NCBI GenBank assembly: GCA_021234155.1
Contig: JAJEKV010000109.1
Coordinates: 1,231,193 to 1,295,192, forward strand
Direction of reading: 5' to 3'
DNA: 64,000 nucleotides
From: Isoetes taiwanensis
Taxonomy: Eukaryota; Streptophyta; Lycopodiopsida; Isoetales; Isoetaceae
The stretch's first letter is position 1. Each line of letters begins with the position of its first letter. Of the stretch, positions 54,386-64,000 are shown in pieces. Both the position numbers and the translations under genes were made by a program. The notes below the pieces were generated by a model. It ran no database searches and was not told the origin of the DNA. It was given only the letters and a program-made list of their open reading frames with translations.

Positions 54386-55224
54386 TCCGGGCAACGAGAG
54401 CTGTTGGATAGGCATATTCACCCCTTATTCCTTAATCTACACCGTACACAAAGTTCCTCGTTTGTGGGGTATGAATGTATGGAATTTGCTATAAAGTCGT
54501 ATTTAATTAAAGTGGGACTCATTCCATTCCCACTTTTTTTCGAAACCCTGTTATTTTACACAAAAAGAAGCACCCCGACCCGAAAACTGTCCATAATTCG
54601 AATTTTTGTCTATTAGTGTGCATCCAAGCTTTCTTCCAGTTTTCTTCTATAGCGAGTCGAGAACAAGAACAATGCAATGCAAACATAGGAATTTCATTAC
54701 AGATTGAAACCAAAGTTCTAGTTGAAAAAGATTCTTAGTTGAACATTTTGGCTCAATTTTCTTAGGTGGGTAGACAAGACATCACAAATTCCAACAAAAA
54801 TTAAGCAAAATTATTTACTTAATCACCAAAAAATACTAGTTTTGAGATACCTTATATTTATAAATGGGCTCATTACAGTGGGTGAAGAGACCATAGTGGT
54901 CGTATGGGCACAATGATTACACCCTCTTCACACATGAACCTCCTAGTGCAAAGGGCGCGTGGAGCTCTCTCCAAGTCACGGAGCAACTTACAAACGATAG
55001 AAATTTGTATGAGAAGTTCCTTCATGGGTCACGTGCTTGTATGTCCAACTGATGTCACCACCCTCTTCTCGGCATCTTTCTTCAATGAATTGGTCTTTTC
55101 ATTGCTCCCAAGCATGTACTATCTGGTCGAGATAAGGACTGCAAAAGACAAAATCAAGTTAGTCAAGTGATGCTACAGGCAAAAAAAATAAAATAAAACA
55201 CAGTTCTTAGGGCCATTTTGGAAA

Positions 55225-55855
55225 ATCAGGGTCTAGAGCCCTTTCGACTTCGCGAGTCGAGAAAGGCAAAGGTGGGGGAAAAACACAGTTTCGGACTCGA
55301 CTCGCGAAGTCGAAAAGGCGTACCAAAACCAAAACGCAGGGTTTTAGAGGTAATGAAGGCCTTTCTCGACCGCGAAGGAGAAAGGCAGCAAGGCTTAAAA
55401 ACGCAGGTTTTAGGGATCGAAGGCGGCTTAAAACGCAGGTTTTAGGTTGAAAGGGCCTTTTCGACTCGCGAGTCGAAAGGCAGCTCAAGGCTTAAAAAAC
55501 GCCAGTTTTAGGGTCGTGGCTACTTAAAAACGCAGTTTTAGTTTTGAAATTTTTCTCGACCACGAAGTCGAAAAGGCAGCCAAGGCTAAAACGCAGTTTT
55601 AGAAAGGAGGTTTTCGACCATGAGTCGAGAAAGGCAGCTAAGGCGAAAACACAGTTTTAGGTGCCAGAGCGTCTTTCGACTCATGAAATGGTGAAAGGGC
55701 GTACCAAAGCTTAAAACGCAGTTTAAAGGGTTGAGTATGTTTTCTAATTACCCAGCCGAGAAAGGTGTACCAAAGTTTAAAAACGCAGTTTTATAATAAG
55801 GCCTTTCTCGACTTGCGAGTCAAGAAAGGCAGCTCAAAACGAAAAACGCAGGCAA
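55225..55855. repeat. Array of nine hairpin-forming units with CGCAGTTTTAG spacers
   Basis: Palindromes of the form CCTTTTCGACTCGCGAGTCG plus AAAGG recur at about 55241, 55292, 55360, 55455, 55550, 55610, 55671, 55740 and 55802. Between them lie GGCTTAAAAACGCAGTTTTA-like blocks, some eleven in all. Spacing varies from about 50 to 95 bp. Substitutions often occur on both arms or in the loop (GCGAG, CATGA, CACGA), and some units are degenerate. A related palindrome, TTCTCGCCTCGTGAGGCGAG plus AA, stands alone at about 57788-57809. Confidence 0.85.
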
Positions 55856-56274
55856 ATCATTATTAGTTGCACCATATCCTATGTATTTTGTAAGTGCACA
55901 CCATATCCCCCTCCCCCCGCCTTTTCCCCTTTTTAGTATGTCAATGTTTTCTAATAAAGACAATATCCTATCCTATATATTTTCTAATAAATACAGTATG
56001 CATTTTCTAAATGCCAAAACACCATAGTTCTAAAACATAGAAAATACAGCTCTAAAACACCATAGTTTATTATTTTTTCTCATCTTAGTTTATTGTTTTA
56101 TCATACCATAGTTTATTGTTTTATCTTATGTATTTTTTCCAATGGACACCATATATTTTCTACGAAAAAATTGATTTTTGAAAAGTTAAATTTGTACCTT
56201 AGAATAAGAATATATGCCTAGAAGACGTGCACTATGGCAACATAATGTTTAACAATGTTTAACGTGTGAATACT

Positions 56275-56428
56275 TTTTTTTTCAAACGTATTTTTTTACC
56301 CCGCTTTATTCTAATACCCCCTTTTTCCGCCCATGCTGTAAATTCAAAATTTTTTTTCAAACGTATTTTTTTACCCCCTTTTTCTAATACCCCGCCTTTT
56401 TTTCCCGCCCATGGTTGAAATTCAAAAT
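56275..56428. repeat. Tandem duplication, ~80-bp unit
   Basis: TTCAAACGTATTTTTTTACC followed by a CCC.TTTTTCTAATACCCC block, a CCGCCCATG and AAATTCAAAAT occurs at about 56281-56352 and again at about 56366-56428. The copies are close but not identical. It lies inside the 4.26-kb element. Confidence 0.75.
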
Positions 56429-56639
56429 TTGGTACACACCTTTGAGACGAAAATCCTTTGTACCAGTTGGACTCTTTGTTTCCCGAAGAAGCTCCCATAG
56501 CCATAGCTCCCACCGGAATTGACCCGCAACGAGAAAAGCTTCACAGCTATGGAGGGCCGACATAGGGCTCTAAATTTTTTATTTTCCCTTTGTTTTTTAA
56601 GCCGAAGCCATGGTCTAGTATTCAAACTCCCTCGATCCG

Positions 56640-56785
56640 GCCGAGCAAAGGATCCGGCAGAGCAAAGGAGAGAAAGAAGGAGGCAGATGAAAGAAAGCAG
56701 ATCAAAGGAATCCAGCAGATGAAAGAAAGCAGATGCAAAGAATCCAGCAGGGCGGAGAGAAAGAAGGAGGCAGATCCTCCTCTCC
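56640..56785. repeat. Purine-rich duplicated block
   Basis: AGAGAAAGAAGGAGGCAGAT occurs at about 56669 and 56756, and GCAGATGAAAGAAAGCAGAT with AATCCAGCAG also occurs twice between them. The strand bias (A/G on +) is strong. The surrounding overlapping frames on both strands (56422-57130 (-), 56519-56892 (+)) are not recognisable. Confidence 0.65.
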
Positions 56786-56999
56786 ATCTTGTTCCCACCA
56801 TTGAAAGCCGCCAAAACCCGGCTGTAGAAGCTGCAAGAAAAGGTCTGAAACCTGGAAAATCTGAAGCCCCAGGGGATCTGAAGGCTGATTGAATCTGTGA
56901 GCGCCATGCAACGAGGGAAAAGGGGCAAAAAAAAAATTCGACTGGCTTGAAGGCGCCAGACTTGAAGAAGACGCCAGACTTCCTCGGCAGCTGCAAAAT

Positions 57000-57660
57000 A
57001 AGGAATACCCTGCCGGATTTAATGCAAGGAATACCCTGCAAAAATGGAAAGCCCTGCCGGATTTAAGGCTAAGGCTCATATATTGCCGGATCTGCTCTGC
57101 CGGCATAGCCATTTCTGCTCTGATCTGCACTCCACGAACTTTTCCCTCTTCAATCGACCTCCACCCCCTTCATTTCGCCCCAATCCTTCATTTCTCCCCA
57201 ATCTGTGTCTCAGGCTTCCACGATTCTTCCTTTCTTGAGCTGCAGTTTCATCATTTTTGTTGATTTATATCTCTGCTGCAGCCACGCAAAGATCTGCCTC
57301 ACTTTGGGCGTCTTTGTATATGCCTTCAAACAGCACTGGCGATCTCCATCAGATTTCAAAGCTTCCAGATGGAAGCTATGGGCGAAACAGCACTGCAGAT
57401 ATCCTCAAACGGCACTGGCGATCTCCATCGGATTCATCTCGTCAGGCCATTCCAATCAGTCCTGCGTGCAGACTGCTGAGCAGAAGGTTCCATTTAGAGA
57501 AAACGTTCTCTACACCGTTGTGTCTCTGTTCATCTTCTTGGTTTGTAGCCAGCTTCCTTTGTTTTGTATGTATGGGATCCAAGTTATCCAGCCACCGGAC
57601 TTATTCCCATCATCTAGTGGGCATAAATAAATCTTTGGCTAAAATCTGCTTGTATGGGTA
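57000..57660 (+). other. Coding-like stretch inside the 4.26-kb element, unrecognised
   Basis: Two overlapping frames of 141 and 134 codons (57205-57630 and 57257-57661) cover a stretch with balanced composition. A direct repeat, GGCACTGGCGATCTCCATC (about 57408) against AGCACTGGCGATCTCCATC (about 57334), accounts for part of their openness. No motif is recognisable. It might be a captured host fragment, as in Pack-type transposons. Confidence 0.25.
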
Positions 57661-57944
57661 AGGCCGAAATACATGGGTGAGGCCCAAAGATGTCGACATA
57701 TATGGGAAGCCGATATAAGGGTAAGGCTCAAAGATGCTAACATATGGGTATTTTACATATGGGCATTTTACACAATCGTGCCCATTCTCGCCTCGTGAGG
57801 CGAGAAAAAGCTTCTCTTTGTTTAATCATTTATTGTGTAATTAATTATAATTAATTAATTATACTATTAAGCTAATTAATTATATTATTTAATTAATTAT
57901 ATTTATTATTTGTCGAATGGTTGTTTAGCCATGGAATTGGAACC

Positions 57945-58235
57945 CCTCCTCCCTCCCTTCTTTTGTCATGTTCACCTTTTGCCCCTTCCCATATCCCACC
58001 CCTTTGCCCCTACCCATACCCCTTTCCCTAACCCACCCCCTTTGCCGCTACCCATATACCCCAGCCCTTTTGCCCCTACCCATACCCCTTTGGATATGGT
58101 CTCATAACCCCTTTGCCTCTTTGCTCCCCCCTTTGCCTCCTCCTCTTCCCATGCCCCGCCCCTCCCTTTTGTCCCTCACCTCCCTCCCCTGTCCCTCCCT
58201 CCCTCCCTCCCCTCCCTCCCTCCCCTCCCCACCGC
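57945..58235. repeat. C-rich minisatellite and polypyrimidine tract
   Basis: CCCTTTGCCCCTACCCATAC-like units of about 22-26 bp recur about four times between 57975 and 58095. A CCCTCCCTCCCTCCCCTCCC-type tract follows to about 58231. On the minus strand the second part has many runs of three or four G and could form G-quadruplexes. The 93-codon frame here is a low-complexity artefact. Confidence 0.8.
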
Positions 58236-58401
58236 ATGAGTCCCATTAGTCCCAAAATTCGAGATTTGTCCCACTTTAATTAAATACGACTTTATACTGT
58301 ATAATAAGATTTGCAAAATACTATAAGATTTGAGGTAATATACTATATGGTGTTGATTTTGTACGTGCAAAACATAATTATAGGGGCTCTCGCTGCCCGA
58401 C

Positions 58402-58522
58402 GTCACCCCCCGTGTGAATATGCACCCAAACCAAAGGGGGTTTAAGGGGGTTTTAATTTAAAAGTGTTGGATGTAATGGTTATGTTAATTAATATAAATG
58501 GTAGTTATGTGTTGGTTATTAT
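58402..58522 (-). repeat. Right terminal inverted repeat
   Basis: This is the exact inverse of the left terminal repeat. A diverged copy of the same terminal sequence lies at 37627-37712. Confidence 0.95.
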
Positions 58523-58538
58523 AATAAAAATTTTTTTT

Positions 58539-58553
58539 GGGCCCTTCGGGCCC
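58539..58553. other. GGGCCCTTCGGGCCC hairpin after a T run
   Basis: A perfect inverted repeat with a tight loop is preceded by eight T residues, just outside the 4.26-kb element. A similar GCCCTTGAGGGCC stands at about 37729-37741, also just beyond the diverged terminus there. Significance is unknown. Confidence 0.5.
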
Positions 58554-59355
58554 TAACAAAGCAAGCATAAGTATTATACTGATATATTTATTTAAAACAA
58601 TTTAGCTTATTCATTATTCATTCATTATCAGTAATTTGAATATTGCAATACAGGAATGAAGTTCATGAAGGATGAAATGCAACACACCATTTATTCCACT
58701 CTAAACAAATGGGATAATAAGGGTCGTATTCATTGAAAGAAATACGCAAGGTAATCACATGGATAAAGGCCAATCATGGATAATTACAAAACGCATATTC
58801 ATCTGAACCATCAAGAACCTTAACAGTAGCCTGGTACGCATATTCATCTGAACCATCAAGAACTAAGAACTCCAGTCACTCGGATACACTTGAATATGGC
58901 ATGTGCCCTGACTTCAGCAGGAAAAGGAGATTTACAATTTGATGCTGAAATAAGCAACCAAAATTTAGTTGACGGACTCGATATATTGAAACACTAAATA
59001 AAAGAGTTAGAATGGATAAACGTTAAAGGGATAGGGTTTAAGGTAACACAGAAGAACAACTTAATAAATGCATGAGAACAAGTGCAAAATAGAATTCAAA
59101 GAGATCTACAAGAGAAATGACCTGATCTAGAAGGTCGAAAGCATCCGATCCATATGAACCGCCGGTGAAGCGGTATGGCCCCTAGTGATTCAATCGGCAT
59201 GAGCAGAAACAAATTGACACTTGTAGCTCTTTTTTTTTTGGCAATAAATAACCAAAAGCTACAAAGCCAAGCTTCTAATATTTGCCTCTCTCTTCTTTTA
59301 ACAAAGCAGGAACCCAAGTGCTCTTCACATGAGTAGGGCAGCCAAACCCTCTACT
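58554..59355. other. Non-coding interval
   Basis: A direct duplication, ACGCATATTCATCTGAACCA plus TCAAGAAC (about 58792 and 58836), is the only structure noted. No gene is recognised. Confidence 0.5.
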
Positions 59356-59359
59356 TTTA

Positions 59360-60377
59360 CAAACAAGTTCTCGCATCTTGCAAACATGCAATCTTTCTTG
59401 GCATGGTTACCACATTCTTTACAATTAGAACCCCAATGTTGAGTAGCATCATGCGTGTGCTTCATTCTCAAGCTCGTTTTAAACACATTTATCTTTGGAG
59501 GGATGATATTGACATACCACCTACATCCGGTTCTCTTTCAACGACATATGATTCAGGGAGGCCCGATTGTGACATTCATGGGAATAGCATTTTTAGCTGC
59601 AGTCGATGCCGTGGTCCTGCATTACTCCCATTTTTCTCTTTGTGTTCTGTTCGTCTACATAAGAAATTCCAGCCGAATCCCCTAAACCCTCTTGTCTCGA
59701 GCCACTGCTTCTATACACTTTCTTCAAGCCCTTCTTGAGACACTAACGTATTTCTTTGCATTTTCGAAATATATTCCGGGGCCCATTCCAAGACCAGAGC
59801 TCGGATTAAACATTCTACATCCATGGCCTGCTCCATTCTCTCCTATTCCTCCTCCATTTCCATCACTTATAAAACCATACATAATGGTCCGGTTCAACAT
59901 ACATTCTCCCCGAAAACGGTCGCAATTTTTGCCACGCTTGATGTCCCGGGACACTATTTTTGCTTCAATAAGAATGGCTAAAACTTCCTGCCCATTGCGA
60001 CTATCTGCTCAATCGACGGAATCAAACAACAAAACTGCTAAATTCCAAGCAAGAAACAGGGCATTTGAATATGAATGAATCTGTTTACATATACTTACAG
60101 GGGAACCTCTCGTGAATGGTTTGGCGTGCAAGCCACCGGGAAGTAGTGTCCACAGATTTCTTGTCCACCGTGCTAAGAAACCCGGTGGCATTCAACAAAG
60201 TTCGGTCTGCAGTGAGCGGATTAAATGTCTGAGACTTTTTGCAGGGCTGAACAATTTAGGGATCTCGTTGGCTCGTATTGACTTCATAGCAGGGGGTATA
60301 AACCCTCTGCATGTTTTGCAGCTTGCTTTCAATATTGCTGCTGACCTCGTTGCTAAGCTCCAGGCGAATTTCACCAC
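59360..60377 (-). other. Possible exons of an unrecognised minus-strand gene
   Basis: From an ATG at 60377 a frame reads MVKFAWSLATRSAAILKASC and stays open 61 codons. It is Arg/Ser/Ala-rich with few acids, like an organelle presequence. A second frame carries on (NATGFLSTVDKKSVDTTSRW region, about 60187-60128) to a good splice donor, GTAAGTATATG, at 60098. Further down, 59954-59724 reads RDIKRGKNCDRFRGECML and GNGGGIGENGAGHGCRMF, and about 59480-59370 reads [17 protein letters not shown], a possible Cys/His zinc site. A frame conflict at about 60195 and missing acceptors make the model weak. The segments may belong to one decayed gene. Confidence 0.3.
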
Positions 60378-61075
60378 TTAAAATTTGCTCACATGTAAAT
60401 AAGAATATCAACACACTGTTGCCTTGAAACCCACCAGACCATGCCATGGAAACTTTGAATATGTAGCACAAACTGCTGAAGCAAGCATCCGGCCGCATCA
60501 TCCTCTGCACTAAAGCACTAAAGCTTTCTGCTCTTCTGCACATGCAAACCAAATGAAATGCTTGTTCAGATACGCTTCCACTCTAAATCTGTTTCCACTC
60601 TGATCACAAGAACATTAATTTTTTTTTGCAAGAATGCCCTGAAATGCTTGCATGTTCAGCCCCTAAAATAAAAAGAGGGCTTTTGTTGTGAGCCCTTGGA
60701 TGTTGGACCATTGAAAAAAAAAAGCTAAATCAACGACTAAGAAATGGTGCACTCTAGATGTACGCATTAGTACATCCATTCGAATATGCCACGAAATCTT
60801 AGGAAAACCTTTGTGAAAAGCGTACAAAAACATAAAAAAAACCCCATGTTATTATGCTACATATTGTCTACTGTGAATGGACCGACAAGAAAATTCAGGT
60901 GAAGATTTACTAAAATTGATACAATTCAATGGATGCTCTCAATGTATTTTGGCAGATCCTTGGTTTTTCTTCCCTTCTTAGTTCTTAGATTGATTTTTCT
61001 CTTGTGTTGTCCCTTTGATCCGTCCCTGCTCCCCCTCCTATTTTAGCCTCTTTTCTCTTCCTTTGCTGTGCATTA
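60378..61075. other. Interval before the right-edge LINE
   Basis: The first part holds nothing recognised. From about 60900 the sequence becomes C/T-rich and leads to the LINE ORF1 start, so it probably includes the LINE 5' UTR and internal promoter. The exact element start is not visible. Confidence 0.4.
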
Positions 61076-63855
61076 ATGGCGACATTTTCCCAAAAAAATA
61101 AAAATTTCATTAACTCGTTAAACCTAAATTCCTCTTCCCTCTCTTTTATTCACAATTTCATGCTCCTTCCTGCTGCTACCAGAGACGATCTTCTTGCTCA
61201 GTTAAGTTCACTCCACCTTGATCCTTCAAAATTCATCAAATTTGGGGATTTCTCTAACTCTGCTCCTAAGGAAACAGAAATGCATCACTACAGCCACCTT
61301 GCTCCAAATTGGTATACATCATCTCTGGACCCAAGAGGGTCACAAACTCTGCCACGCTTGGATGCCAATGGAGTACCTTTTCCTTTGTTCCCGAGGCCGA
61401 GTACCCCAATCATCTCTGATGCTCAACTAGCTTTTGATTTTGAGTACCAGCAATCCAGGGCTCCTGTCAATCTCCAGCTATTCAGAGGTATTCAGCTTAA
61501 CTCTCCTTTGGTTGCCTCCAAGATTGAGTCTTTATCTAAATTTGCTGTTATAGTGAAAGTAGACTCCACTGGCCTGAAAATTGAAAAGCTTTGGGATCAT
61601 TTGCTCAGGCTCCACAAAGGCATTGTTATAAATTCTATTTATTGGCTAAACTACCCATACATTCTTGTTGAATGTGGTTGTGCAAGGACCTCAAATTTCT
61701 TGCTCAAACTTGGCTTCTCCACATTGGAAACTTTTCAACTCTCCTTCCTTAAATTGAATGCCCATTTACCTCTGAATGAATTTAATAAATTTCATGTTGC
61801 ATCTGTCACCATGAGTGAGCTCAGCCCTATCTATTGGAATGAGGATTGCTTCTCTACAATATTTAACTCTATTGGTACCTACTTGACTACTGAGTATTAT
61901 CCATATAAGCCCCCTAAATGCTTTGTCCAGCTTGACCTCTCTAAAACAATCCCATCTGAACTTCCCTTTCTGGATTACTTTGGGAATAAATCTCTCTTGC
62001 AACATAGATGGGTAGGATTACCAAATTTCTGCCAAAACTTGCAAACTGAGACATCACAACACTAGTGAATGTTCATTTCAAGATGGTGCCAGGGATTCAA
62101 AAGCTCCTCCAAATGATGTAGTCAACTCTGTGCCCTCCAATTACGGAGTTGCTGTCATATCTTACAGGGAGGACTTAACCAGCTATCCAAATGCTCTGGC
62201 TGAACCTACATTGACAATTGACACTCCTAAACCTCATAATGATTGGAAGAGAATCAATGGCAGTGCAAGAAGAATTCAAAGGCAGAGGGAAGCAAGAAAC
62301 CAACTTCAACCAATCTCTGCAGGCTTACCAAGGTCTCACATCACCAACAGCTCATCTCTCTCTTCCAAACCAGCTGGAATTAAGGTTTTAAATAGGGGTA
62401 TCTTCATCAAAGAAACTCCCTCATCAGTCAGCTTGGAAAAGGAGAATATGCACCATGACCAACCAATTCAAAAACCTACTGAGTCCACTCAATTTCCTGC
62501 AATCAATAAAGCAGTTATTGATCACAACAGGAGCGAAAGGTAAAGCTACAGAATTGCCAGCAAAGATTGACCTGCACAAAACATTGTCAAGTATTTTACA
62601 GGAATCTAGGAAAATTTCTAGTGTTGCTGGTGCCCATCCCTTGCCACTTAAGGGCTCACGAGATCATCATGCCAAAATCAAACTTGACTCAAAGAATGCA
62701 ATTGCTGAGCCAGAAGGTTTGAATGAGGTTTCATTACTTAATGAAAAAGGTAAATAAATTGATTTGCAAGCTAATCCTTCTCCAGTCTTGAACACAGACA
62801 CAGCTTCCCTAATTGGTCAATTGAAGGAAAGTGAATCCCATGACAGGGTCAATGCTGCTGCCACCCAACTTGAAGTTGACAACTCCTCAGAAACTCTGCT
62901 GTGCTCAAACACATATGCTATCCTATCACATATTTCTGAGGAAGATAATGTTGATCACTCAAATGATCCAACCTCCATTTCAAACACTCCTCCAAAGGCT
63001 ACACCCCACATCATTTCTCTCCCCACTCTGCCTCCCAAACCTATTTCCTCCTCAACTACATCTGTAACTTTCCTCAAGCAATCTTGTCTGCATGCTGACC
63101 TCCTTGATCTTTCTCAAACTGCTTCCCCTACACCAATGACTGTTACCATTTCCCCTGAGATAGCTTCTCAACTTGAGCAATTGATGGAAATGCCAGGAAA
63201 TGTGTCAGATGCCACTGCACAGTCAAAAGAGGTAACACATGACAGAGAGAACAGTGTCAGAGACATATCTACATCCTGGGAAAAAGGTCTGTTACATGAT
63301 GATGATATTAAGACATTGTGCTCAGAAAAAGATATTCAGCAGGCTCAACATGATCTTACTCCAACTGTGATAGCTAGATTAGCAGATACTCTACAGCTCG
63401 AGCAAAACTTTTCCAGGCAAGATCTTTCCTTAACAAATATTGAATTTGACTCCATTGATAAAAATAATAAAACACCAATTTTGAGTGACACTTCTAGGAA
63501 TCTTAACTCTATTGTTTTAAATCCTATGTCCTCAAACCTTGATAATGCAGATTGTGGTAAAGCCAAGTTCTGGAAATGCCCTCACCATTCAGATAATTCT
63601 GAACTTGCAAACTCTGAGGATGATTTAGCTGATATTGAATCTGACAAAGAAAATGCTGTAGGAAATATCAATCCCAGTGATAAATCTTGGGAGGATGATG
63701 CTTACCTATTATGCCATCATAAACAGCCTGACACAGCAAAACCAAAAGGCAAGAAGGCCAAAGAGAAGGCTAAGAAAAAGAATTACCCAAAGACTACTAG
63801 TTCTTCTAATACTCCAGCTGCTAACACAAGGTTGAGATCCAAAAAACATTTTTAA
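61076..63855 (+). pseudogene. LINE G ORF1 (DUF4283-like gag protein with broken CCHC knuckle)
   Basis: The protein starts MATFSQKNKNFINSLNLN. Residues about 150-240 (LVASKIESLSKFAVIVKVDS through GIVINSIYWLNYPYILVECG) fit the DUF4283 RNA-binding-like domain of plant L1 ORF1. A zinc knuckle should follow: FCQN is in frame, but one extra T at about 62039 shifts the frame. The continuation CKLRHHNTSEC is read in the next phase and runs on through 62543. A second shift near 62455-62540 and a TAA at 62755-62757 precede the last frame (62764-63855), which ends Lys-rich. The C-terminal third is Ser/Asp/Glu-rich with ESDKENAVG (about 63635-63665). The protein would coat element RNA in the cytoplasm. 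Confidence 0.75.
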
Positions 63856-63894
63856 GCCCAATCTTCTCTGCTACCTTCCCTTATCTTACTCTCC

Positions 63895-64000
63895 ATGAAG
63901 ATCCTCAGTTGGAATCTCAGGGGAATAAAAGGCCCTCTGAAGAGAAGGAGGGTAATCTCTCAGATAAGGAATTATGACAGTGACATTATCCTTCTGCAGG
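63895..64000 (+). CDS. LINE G ORF2 start (endonuclease), partial
   Basis: The frame begins MKILSWNLRGIKGPLKRRRV and continues QIRNYDSDIILLQ to the window edge without a stop. It carries the Asn of the EEP nuclease in WNLRG and nearly matches the start of LINE D ORF2 at 31259. It starts 40 nt after the ORF1 stop codon. Unlike the LINE D copy, no lesion is visible in this short part. Confidence 0.85.
   Translation, partial: MKILSWNLRGIKGPLKRRRVISQIRNYDSDIILLQ

Larger units (their letters stand above)
54265..58522. mobile_element. 4.26-kb element with perfect 121-bp terminal inverted repeats, unknown family
   Basis: The first 121 bases (54265-54385) are the exact reverse complement of the last 121 (58402-58522), starting ATAATAACCAACACATAAC. 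A further 29-bp perfect inverted match lies inside (54490-54518 and 58268-58296, GTCCCACTTTAATTAAATAC core). The interior carries a hairpin array, two short tandem duplications, a purine-rich duplicated block and a C-rich minisatellite. No transposase motif is visible. TA borders both sides if the ends are moved in by 3 bases (54268 and 58519), but no longer target duplication is found. The perfect match implies a recent insertion or ongoing homogenisation. Confidence 0.85.
61076..64000 (+). mobile_element. L1-type LINE G, relatively well preserved, truncated by the window edge
   Basis: ORF1 (61076-63855) and the first 106 nt of ORF2 (from 63895) are present on the + strand. It is the same family as LINE D (30940-36011). 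ORF1 has only two frameshifts and one stop, so this is the least decayed LINE in the window. The element continues beyond 64000. Confidence 0.85.

Noticed and set aside
55225-55855. CRISPR-like array
   Set aside because: The repeats are diverged palindromes with unequal, related spacers in plant nuclear DNA; there are no unique spacers or cas genes.
57968-58249. Pro-rich 93-codon frame as a cell-wall-type protein
   Set aside because: It is the direct product of a C-rich minisatellite and polypyrimidine tract, with no signal peptide or gene context.

Overview
The window is nuclear DNA from a land plant with a large, repeat-rich genome. A fern or fern-like lineage is my best guess. The evidence is a plastid-type serine hydroxymethyltransferase gene with eleven exons and short GT-AG introns, a very long intronless PLS-class pentatricopeptide repeat (PPR) gene of a style I associate with ferns, and retrotransposons of several plant families. 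The fern assignment is inference; the land-plant assignment is firm.

Layout. 1-8035: a badly decayed Ty3/gypsy chromovirus on the + strand (gag, protease, RT, RNase H, integrase, chromodomain). 8160-11370: two diverged copies of one long LTR separated by only about 160 bp. 11371-13865: nothing recognised. 13866-17835 (-): the PPR gene, with its C-terminal extension displaced by a frameshift. 17836-21539: intergenic DNA with several short tandem duplications. 21540-23920 and 24390-29015 (+): two relics of one LINE family. 30085-30680: fragments of an organellar type IA topoisomerase in inverted orientation. 30940-36011 (+): an L1-type LINE with a 30-nt poly(A) tail. 37201-39600 (-): two more LINE 3' parts. 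40939-41350: an LTR/primer-binding-site relic. 42063-42598: a 60-bp tandem repeat split by a MITE. 42713-45628 (+): plastid-type SHMT with one frameshift and one nonsense codon. 45700-46409: a small Mutator-like element with a 9-bp target duplication. 47432-48444: a possible F-box remnant. 50625-54000 (-): a third LINE of the 21-29 kb family, ending at a compound microsatellite. 54265-58522: a 4.26-kb element with perfect 121-bp terminal inverted repeats and an internal hairpin array, matching no family I can name. 59360-60377 (-): possible exons of an unrecognised gene. 61076-64000 (+): a relatively well preserved L1-type LINE running off the end.

How the parts relate. Only two host genes are clear. 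The PPR protein would be an organellar RNA-binding (editing-type) factor. The SHMT would make glycine and methylene-tetrahydrofolate in plastids. Both carry lesions in their present form, so either they are young pseudogenes or the assembly has errors. Nearly everything else is mobile DNA of different ages. The youngest-looking insertions are the perfect-TIR element, the Mutator-like element downstream of SHMT, the MITE upstream of SHMT and the LINE at the right edge. The best candidate for an undescribed system is the 54265-58522 element.
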